From Arabidopsis thaliana (Eukaryota; Streptophyta; Magnoliopsida; Brassicales; Brassicaceae): a stretch of DNA of 64,000 bases. Under the pieces are notes generated by a model, which saw only the letters and a program-made list of their open reading frames with translations, was not told the origin of the DNA and did no database searches. The position numbers and the translations under genes are program-made. How positions within the stretch are numbered: position 1 is the stretch's first letter; every line of letters starts with the position of its first letter. This document shows, piece by piece, positions 52,701 through 62,201 of this stretch. Location of the stretch: the NCBI RefSeq assembly GCF_000001735.4, contig NC_003075.7, positions 1,055,001 to 1,119,000 of the forward strand, written 5' to 3'.

Positions 52701-54360
52701 GACCAGGGACTTGAACAATTTGCCCTTGCTAAGGACGATTACTGCTTCTCTTGGTACATCCATATGGAAAAACGCTATAGTGACATTGACCCATGCGGCT
52801 TCTGCCCCTCCTGATGGCCCATCTGGCACCCCATTGAGCTATGATGTGTTTGTAGCGCAGTGCTCACATATTGTGCAACAGTCTATAGGACAGGCTGTTG
52901 GAGATCTACGCTTGATGAATCCAAGTCTGATGAATCCAGTTTCACTTGTTGAGAATCACCCCTTGTGTAGGAAGAACCGGGAGGGAGTGAAGGTTCTCCC
53001 GAATGGCCAAACTTGGAGATCTCAGCTGTTGCTATTGTGTTACTCCCTGAAGGTTTTGTCAGAAACAAATTCTCTATTGAGGCCTCAAGAACCATTGGAC
53101 CATCGTAAAGTATTTGGTTTCCGAGTTAGATCCCCGCCTCTCCCTTACTTGTTGTCTTGGCTGTTGCAGTCCCGTGCACATCCTAAGCTCCCTGGAGACC
53201 AAGGTGGTGATAGTGTTGACTCTGATATCGAAATTGATGATGTGTCTGATTCTGAGCAGGAAGATGGGGAAGATGATGAGTATGACCAGCTGCCACCATT
53301 TAAGCCTCTTCGAAAAACCCAACTTGCAAAGCTCTCAAATGAACAGAGAAAGGCATATTTCGAGGAGTATGATTACCGTGTAAAGCTCCTGCAGAAGAAG
53401 CAATGGAGAGAGGAATTAAAGAGGATGAAAGAAATGAAGAAAAACGGGAAGAAGCTGGGTGAAAGTGAGTTTGGTTATCCGGGAGAAGAAGATGATCCAG
53501 AAAACGGGGCTCCAGCTGCAGTGCCAGTTCCATTACCCGATATGGTTTTGCCACCTTCATTTGATAGTGATAACTCAGCTTACCGATACCGATATCTGGA
53601 ACCCACTTCACAACTCCTAACCAGGCCAGTGTTGGATACCCATGGTTGGGACCATGACTGTGGATATGACGGCGTCAATGCAGAACACAGTCTTGCTCTA
53701 GCTAGCCGGTTCCCTGCCACAGCTACTGTCCAAGTCACCAAGGACAAGAAAGAGTTCAACATTCATCTGGACTCCTCTGTGTCTGCTAAGCACGGGGAGA
53801 ATGGATCCACCATGGCAGGGTTCGATATTCAGAATGTAGGCAAGCAGCTGGCATATGTGGTCAGAGGAGAAACCAAATTCAAGAATTTGAGGAAGAACAA
53901 GACAACTGTTGGAGGGTCAGTGACATTCTTGGGAGAGAACATCGCCACTGGGGTCAAACTCGAGGACCAAATAGCACTGGGGAAAAGGTTGGTGCTTGTG
54001 GGCAGCACTGGGACAATGCGATCACAGGGAGATTCGGCCTATGGTGCGAACCTCGAGGTCAGGCTTAGGGAAGCTGATTTCCCAATTGGACAGGACCAAT
54101 CTTCTTTTGGGCTGTCTCTGGTAAAGTGGAGAGGCGATTTAGCCCTTGGAGCCAATCTCCAATCTCAAGTCTCTGTTGGAAGGAACTCAAAGATTGCGCT
54201 TCGTGCAGGACTTAACAACAAGATGAGCGGACAGATCACAGTCAGAACCAGCAGCTCGGATCAGTTGCAAATCGCTCTCACAGCCATTCTTCCAATTGCC
54301 ATGTCCATCTACAAGAGCATTCGACCCGAAGCGACGAACGACAAGTACAGCATGTACTAA
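49766..54360 (+). CDS. TOC159: Chloroplast import receptor TOC159
   Basis: Two exons: 49766-49829 and 49913-54360, for 1503 aa. It is the preprotein receptor GTPase of the outer chloroplast envelope. Order: a very acidic, repetitive A domain (residues about 1-730) with imperfect repeats around VDVAKPGVVVVGD; the GTPase (G) domain with P-loop LGKAGVGKSATINSILG (about residue 860), switch II DTPGLKS and THAASAPPDGPSG; and the membrane-anchoring M domain to the end. The first exon (MDSKSVTPEPTNPFYASSGQ) continues in frame as SGKTYASVV. It recognises transit peptides of photosynthetic proteins together with TOC33/34 and the TOC75 channel. It matches AT4G02510; loss gives albino plants. Long antisense ORFs opposite the A domain are composition artefacts. 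Confidence 0.98.
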
Positions 54361-54662
54361 ATATGCTGATGAATGCTGCAGAATGATCTTTTCTTTTATT
54401 ACTGGTTTTTAGTTCATGTTTTTCCCCCACTTTAATAAAAACTTTGTTGAAGTTTATCAAAGTTGTATTTTGGTTCTGTTGAGAGGTTCCCATCGGATTT
54501 AATTTATCATGTATCAGTAATTCTTCACTTTCATTAGCCCTTCTCAGCTTCTCTTGCTGTTCTTCAGATAATGGAATCTAGTTCAGTCTTCTTTTGGTCT
54601 ACGTCTCATGCTAATGATGTTGCTTGGTTTGAGTTTGCTAATTTGTTACTAAATTTCTGCAG

Positions 54663-54699
54663 AAGATACAAATCACTCGGTGAAGAATCTTTAAAGCAG
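54663..54699 (+). pseudogene. Remnant of oxygenase exon 2
   Basis: The stretch AAATTTCTGCAG then AAGATACAAATCACTCGGTG AAGAATCTTTAAAGCAG resembles intron end plus exon 2 of the oxygenase gene (37981-38024, AAGGTTGGTTCG.TTGAAGAATCTATTAACCAG). GTACTAGAACCCT follows at about 54732 as it does after exon 2 at 38024. The order relative to TOC159 fits a duplicated block. The match is short, so this call depends on the neighbours. Confidence 0.6.
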
Positions 54700-54969
54700 G
54701 TGCGTAGCCTGTAACTGTTGATAAGATTTTGTACTAGAACCCTCATCTCATTGTGTTCTTCACCAGGATCTTACTGTTCTTCCTTGGTCCCTTGAAGGCA
54801 ATGGTATGTTTTTTATAAAAATGCTTTGTAATAGATTTTCATTCTTATATAATATCTGGAAACTATTGGAGTATCGTGGTGAAGTAAACTTGATGATACT
54901 AGCAGACAAAACTCCGAATAAAGGATATTTCTTGGTGGACTTAATCTTTATGGTTTATGTGAATATTTG

Positions 54970-55140
54970 ATGTAGCAAAGCCTCTAACTTAAAGGATGAC
55001 CAGAGTCTGCAAATATATGGCTGGCTTTACTCGCAATTCTTTGGGTAGCCACAAAGTCATCAGAGTAATGAGACGAGCAAACAGTTGGAGATAAACACTA
55101 GGTGGACTTTCTTCACCCTGCGTTTACGGCGGTCAAGGTA
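54970..55140 (+). pseudogene. Remnant of XXT exon 2
   Basis: This stretch resembles the end of XXT2 exon 2 (48155-48326). Matching parts include AAAGCCTCTAACTT (XXT2 GAGCCTTTAACTTT), GATGACCAGAGTCTGCAAAT (XXT2 GATAACCAGATTCTGCAAAT), TTGGGTAGCCACAAAGTCAT and TTCACCCTGCGTTTACGGCG GTCAAGGTACAAA (XXT2 TTCATCCGGCGTTTAAGGCG GTTAAGGTACAAA). The rest of the gene, including the DxD region, is gone. Confidence 0.85.
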
Positions 55141-55672
55141 CAAAATTGATGGTGAAAAACACAAACTTGCTGCTCTAACCGTTTCTGTTATTTATAGAGA
55201 GGTGAATAGGTCCAGAAATCTGATGTGTTTTGTTTTGTCTGATTTGAAGCTTACGTCTATATTTTACTTGTCATTTTCAGACATGACAAAGCAAGGAAAC
55301 TTTAAGGATAAGAACGTTCAAAGTCTTCTTAAGTCAACTTCTTTCGCCAGGAGAAACGTTCCAAAGTAAGATTTCCACCAGACTAAAGTCCTTACATACT
55401 ATTCTCACTAGTCAGTATCTCCATAGTTAAGACATCGCAATCTTTGCATTAGTTAACTAATTGATTTATTTTAGAATAGCTTGAAGATTAGATAAATAGT
55501 TTTTGCCAAAGATACTCTCAAGAGCATACACACACACTCACATAACTGAAAGAAAACAGAGGATACAACAGAAAGAAAGTACTGAGAAATTGGGCAATGA
55601 GAAAGCCGCTTATTTAATCTTAGCATTATTACTGTGACTGAAGCAAAACCATATTTTCCTTTTAGAAATTTC
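55141..55672. other. Intergenic; short ORF without support
   Basis: The plus-strand ORF at 55085-55369 runs out of the XXT remnant and ends KSTSFARRNVPK before a possible donor. A sub-segment starting MTKQGNFKDKNVQ (55285) may be a small gene, but I see no domain. The remainder is GSTF2 3' UTR. Confidence 0.35.
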
Positions 55673-57334
<1,662 letters not shown>

Positions 57335-59005
57335 TCACAGTCCCTTAAGCTGTTCCAAAAGACCTGTCAAAGTAGTCCATTTCTCAAATGCACCAGCTGA
57401 TGAAACGAAAGCGAGCTTCGATGACTCTATATCGTTCTTGTTCACTGCGAAAAAAGGAATCAAAACCACATTTCAAAGAGATCACTGCAATGTTTTAATG
57501 ACAATTTTGATTCTTGTGAATGAAAAAGTTAAGTACAAGTACAAGTACAAGACCTGATGTGATAAGAGAAGCCAATGATGAATTGAATGCTTCCACCTCT
57601 GTATTCTCTTCTGGGCTTGTACTCAACTGTTCCAAGAACACAAACAAGGACTTTTCAACAAACAGTAACATAAACATTAAAAAAAAGTCTACCTTATGTA
57701 AAGAGAGGGAGAGACAATATTGATGTTTTAACCAGTTGTTTCTACATTGGACCAATAGATTTGACCTTAGTGAAAGTTAAAATGAGCAAGAAAGACCTTT
57801 GTGAAAGCCAGATTAACGGTTTTGACCCATTCGGTATCAATGCCTTTCCCCAAAACCAAACCTGCAGCTGGTAGATCATTGTTCTCAATGGCTTGTCCTA
57901 CCTTGCTCAACTTGTAAACAAGATCCTGCAAATACCCTGTACACTATATACTTTTAGTTAGAGAACCAAGAAGACCTAAGTATATTTGTCTCCAAAAGAG
58001 CCCATCAATTTGTTCTGATTACTTATGTAGCATTGGATGAAGATAGAGGAAACAAAATCAGACTAGGGTTTAATGTAAATGGCACTGGAACAAACCATTT
58101 TACTATGTCGACCATAACGTAAAGAGGAAACACATTTGTCCCCAAAAGAGTTCACAAAATTTCCATCAATATGTGCCAATTACTTCATGTGGCCTTGAAG
58201 GAAGAAAAATGAAACAAAATCAAACTAGGGTTCAATGTAAATGGCACTGGAACAAACCATTTAACTATGATTCTGTGAAGACCATAACACAAAGAGGAAA
58301 CACATTTGTCCTCAAAAGAGTAAAAAACTTTTCCATCAGTGTGTTCTGATTACTTCATACGGCCTTGAATGAAGATAAATGAAACAAAACCAGACTAGGG
58401 TTCAATGTAACTAGCCATGGGACCATAACACAAAGAGGACACACATTTGTCCTCAAAAGAGTAAAACTTCTCCATCAGTTTGTTCTGATTACTTCATGTA
58501 GCCAAGATAAATGAAACAAAACCAGACTAGGGTTCAATGTAACTAGCCTAGGAACCATAACACAAAGAACACACATTTTTCCATAAAAGAGTAAACTTTT
58601 CCATCAATTTGTTCAATTTACTTCATGTAGCAGGGGAGGAACATAAATGAAAGATTAGAGGAAAATTGAAGAAGTACCCTTTTCCTTGACAGCAGAATTA
58701 AGAACAGCTTGTCTCTCAATCCTCTTTTTCCGATCTTGCTTCACTTTCTCGAGAAGCTCTTCATCGTCATCAGCTTCAAGAATCGCTGCATTCGCGTCGT
58801 GTCTTCTTCTGTCATTACTCACGAGACCAATCGCAACTAAGCTGCTCATAAATCCAAGCGACAGTTCCCTTCTTTTCCATAACAGAGACGACGATGTCTG
58901 GTTCTTGCTGTTTCCCGAGTATGCAATTTGGTTCTTCTTCGAAGAGGAGAGAGTGGTGGAGAAGAAAGGGTTTAAGGTTGATGAACAAAGGAGTGATTTC
59001 GCCAT
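57335..59005 (-). CDS. MPH2: Thylakoid lumen 16.5-kDa protein, PSII maintenance
   Basis: Four exons on the minus strand: 59005-58678, 57936-57797, 57626-57554, 57444-57335, for 216 aa. The first exon encodes a bipartite transit peptide: Ser-rich stroma-targeting part (MAKSLLCSSTLNPFFSTTLS), then KRRELSLGFMSSLVAIGLV with twin arginines and a hydrophobic core, and a likely lumenal cut after ANA. This points to the Tat pathway. The mature protein is small and helical (EELLEKVKQDRKKRIERQ; VYKLSKVGQAIENNDLPAAG). It has PsbQ-like traits, though I cannot assign a fold. In Arabidopsis AT4G02530 (MPH2) helps photosystem II repair under high or changing light. I chose the Met at 59005; an upstream frame to 59155 lacks transit-peptide character. 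Intron 1 is filled by a minisatellite. Confidence 0.88.
57983..58600. repeat. Intronic minisatellite in MPH2, five copies
   Basis: A unit of about 130-170 bp containing CATTTGTCC.CAAAAGAG, ACTTCAT, and ACTAGGGTTCAATGTAA recurs. The CATTTGTC-type start occurs at about 57983, 58133, 58303, 58444 and 58574. Units differ by small indels. All lie in intron 1. Confidence 0.85.
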
Positions 59006-59502
59006 TTCTGCTTCTCTATGAAATTTGTTGTTGGCATTTTCGAAGAGGAATGTTATATGGGTTAAGGTGATGCTGATGATGATAAGGTCTCTCTTTGTTA
59101 GATTGTTGCGTTGTGTTATTTTCCTCCAATCACTCACTCTCAATATTTTTTTCATTACTTTTCTTTTTCACAATTTTTTAAAAATTTCTCAAAAACAAGC
59201 ATAATTAGTTTTTAGATTTTAAGGTTTATATTAGACTTTACATTTAGAGATTTTGTCAAGTTTAAAAAAAAAAAAAATGCTTTATTACACATTTTATAAT
59301 TTCTAGATGATAATTTAAAACATCGTTGAACTGAATCATTTGGTTTGAAATCCTAGTATGCTCTTATTGATTAACGAATTGGTCTTGCAGATTAAATTCA
59401 ATTTGATTATGCGATATTTCAATTGAACTGGCCTTTCAAACCTTTGGGCCCAGTAGCAACAAACAAAGTTTTTAGCAAATGAAACATTCAGACTAGGTTA
59501 AA

Positions 59503-59630
59503 TGTTGGGCCTCACGATTAAGTAAGGGCCCTCCAAAAATAGGCGTAAGCCACTTGGCGTGGAGAGCACACGGTATTCTTTAGTAAAAGGCGAAAGAATA
59601 GTTCGCTTTGTGCTCACCACATAGCTGCGA
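59503..59630 (-). ncRNA. U5 spliceosomal snRNA gene
   Basis: On the minus strand the sequence carries the invariant U5 loop 1, CGCCTTTTACT, closed by the stem ATTCTTT / AAAGAAT (plus strand about 59579-59599). An outer stem pairs GTGGTGAGCAC with GTGTGCTCTCCAC. An Sm-type site CTATTTTTGGAG follows, then a 3' hairpin with GGGCC / GGCCC. U5 aligns the two exons in the spliceosome. The 5' end is placed by distance from the loop (about 30-36 nt, as in human U5) and from the TATA box, so it is uncertain by several bases. Length of about 125 nt fits. The promoter is listed separately. Confidence 0.93.
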
Positions 59631-59657
59631 AATTTGAATCTGAGGGAGAGTGAAGTC

Positions 59658-59710
59658 TATTTATATAAAAGTTTCCACTATCAAACTCTCTTACCCTTCC
59701 GATGTGGGAT
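59658..59710 (-). promoter_or_regulatory. snRNA promoter: USE and TATA box
   Basis: On the minus strand ATCCCACATCG (59710-59700) matches the plant snRNA upstream sequence element RTCCCACATCG exactly. TATATAAATA follows at 59667-59658. The 32-base gap between them is the spacing of RNA polymerase II-type plant snRNA genes; Pol III-type genes have a gap about ten bases shorter. U5 begins about 30-40 bases downstream of the TATA box. Confidence 0.92.
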
Positions 59711-61231
59711 GCGTGAAACTTCTTGGTAAAAGGCTTCGTGGGATATTCAAGCCCATTACCATTTTTTCATATATACAATTACCACAAATTGCCCCAACAA
59801 AGTCAGGTTTGGTTGATACAGTCCATTAAAGACTACAATATTAATCTCGTATAAACTACATTAGTACTAAAAAAATTTGAAAATCAAACAAAAACTTTTT
59901 TAAAACATAAAAAATCTATATCTAAAACATGCAAAAATACGATGTTATCATAGTCAGGATTGTTGTTTCCTCCAGTACTTTATCGGAGGGGAGTCTGTTG
60001 GTTTTCCTCCTAGTGGTGGGAACCAAATTGGGTTTTGATTTGGAGAACCAAACTTGGAGTTCAACCATTTATATTATTAATCCATGAGATTGGAATTTGG
60101 GTAAGGGTTATGAGGGAGTATATAAACACTCTTAACCTAATTGTTTGTGTATAAGAAACAAAAGAAAAGAGAGGTTTAAGATCTAGAGGAGGAGAAAAAT
60201 AGATCTGTTAGGTTTTTTTGTGTAGAACGTTTGGACATTTGCTGGTCGTGTCTGAAATTTTGAGTGTACTACGGTCCCATAGTTTTTACTCTTCACATTA
60301 AGATGATTTTTACGTATAATTTGGTGTCTCATTTATTTTTTACTTTTTTGCTAGCAAAATATTTTTTATTTTTTTTCACAAACTCACATAAATATGTAGG
60401 GTGGAACTTTATTGCTGTACAGTTGTCCGTTGTTTCCCCAACACATATATATATGTGTAAATGACCATTAATTTTCACATTGATTTCTTCAAGTTTCTAA
60501 TCTTTAAATCTTTCGTAGACTTTGCACTCGGACAGTCTGTAAACTTCAAGATGATATCATGCTTTCGATTTTAATTATCTCAAAATAAGCATACACCACG
60601 ACAAGATCCACTAGCTAAGGGGGCAATATAAAACTCAATAGTTGACAAAATGCGAGTAAAAACAGATATGGAGAGCACTAAGTTTAGTTTAAGCGCATAC
60701 AATACGTTACATACAGTCATATTCAAAATCTCTCAAACAATCTCATTTGAAATAAAAGGAAGAAACTTGGTTGAGCCAAACTGTGGTAAAAAGAAGGCTG
60801 ATATAATTCGATGGTTGGTTTGAATCACAATATTGAATATTAAAAAGAAATATATCCATGTTAGCACACGTTCATAGCGAAAGTGATTCTCGAATATTTG
60901 TTAAAATGAGGATAAAGAAGAAAAGAACCATCATCAAGATAGACAAATGAATTTTTAGTTTGTAGATAAAATACATCAGAAAGAGAGGAGCTTCCAGATG
61001 CAAACAATAATGCAGTTGGATTTCGGTTATATAGAAATTGCATCTCACTCACTCTACATATTGAATTTTGATGACCTCAGACTCTTTAAGTAAGAAAAGC
61101 ATCATAGTTTCATTTATTGTTTCTATTCTATGTATTGGTAAGCAATGCCACACAACAAACATGGAAACAAAAATCCATAAGAGATAAACCAAAATGACAA
61201 AATACCCTAAATACCAGATTAAATCAAAACG
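59711..61231. other. Intergenic, possible LTR fragment
   Basis: No gene is supported. About 59993-60255 starts TGTTGGTTTTCCTCC and includes GAGTATATAAACACTC, resembling an LTR with a TATA box, but no primer binding site or coding region follows. The rest is AT-rich. Confidence 0.35.
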
Positions 61232-61234
61232 TTA

Positions 61235-61434
61235 GAACACATTTATTGGTAGTTGCTTAGGTTAATTATTAGAAAATTTTGGCTTTTTAATCATATATTT
61301 GTTAAAAGAGTCTTTTACATAAGAGATAAAATGAAATGTTCTTAGCTTTCATTTCAAAATTTTCAAAATCAATTATAAAAAAATCCTAAGAACTAAGCTA
61401 AGACTAACCTAAGATACTACCAATAATGATGTTC
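61235..61434. mobile_element. Tourist-like MITE, 200 bp
   Basis: Left end GAACACATTTATTGGTAGTT and inverted right end GAACATCATTATTGGTAGTA agree over most of their length and continue with CTTAGGTTA. TTA flanks both ends (61232-61234 and 61435-61437), the target duplication of PIF/Harbinger-type MITEs. No ORF. Confidence 0.78.
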
Positions 61435-61572
61435 TTAGTCCCAATTTTCGACGAATAGAGAGAATACTGTTTCGAAAGAATCTCAGGTTCCTCTTACTTG
61501 ACCCAATTTGTCATTAAAGTTTTAAAATTTCTTTCGTTAATTAATACAGTATTTATTAAATAAATCTCGTTC

Positions 61573-61882
61573 AAGGGGTGTTTTGGCAAAATAGTCACTT
61601 TTTCAAACTTAATTAGGAAAGTAGTCACTTTACTATTCATAATTTGCAAAGTAGTCACTTTTCACTGTTTGATTCGTACACTTGGATTGTACATCACTTT
61701 TATTGTACAAATGTAAAGTGTACGCTGTGTATTTTTTATATACATCTGATCACTAAAAGTGGTGTACAAACTAAGTGTACGAATCAAACAGTGAAAAGTG
61801 ACTATTTTGCAAATTATAAATAGTAAAGTGACTATTTTTTCAATTAAATTTTAAAAAGTGACTAGTATACAACTTAACCCTT
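61573..61882. mobile_element. Foldback MITE with long inverted arms
   Basis: The two halves are near-perfect inverted repeats of about 125 bases each. The left arm has ATAGTCACTTTTTCAAACTT, AAAGTAGTCACTTTACTATT, and CACTGTTTGATTCGTACACT; the right arm has the same in reverse. The outer ends AAGGGGT and AACCCTT also pair. The loop is about 45 bases. I see no clear target duplication; class uncertain, Mutator-like by long inverted ends. Confidence 0.75.
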
Positions 61883-62201
61883 AAAAGTTACTACTAATTG
61901 GAAGATAGGAGGAGCGCCATCAAAAGTCAAAAATGATCATTCAATCAATGATAATGCTTATTATTATATTTGATTTCTCCAGAAAATATGTGAAAGTTGC
62001 ACATGCCAACCTAAACCCTCAATAATACATATATTTGATCTTAGTTTACAGTTAGATCGATTGTTGACTTTCCGCTGGCACAGGCTGGAAATTTGAAATT
62101 GTCTCGTTATCCGCAAGCTACAAAGTGTCTCGAGGAGGACTCAGTTCTTTTTTAATTTACAAATCTCTCTCTTTCTTTCTCTCTCTCTCTCTCTAGCCTC
62201 C

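Noticed and set aside
59993..60255. Possible solo LTR
   Set aside because: TGTTGG start and a TATA-like site are present, but no matching end, primer site or target duplication could be shown, so it was not listed as an element.
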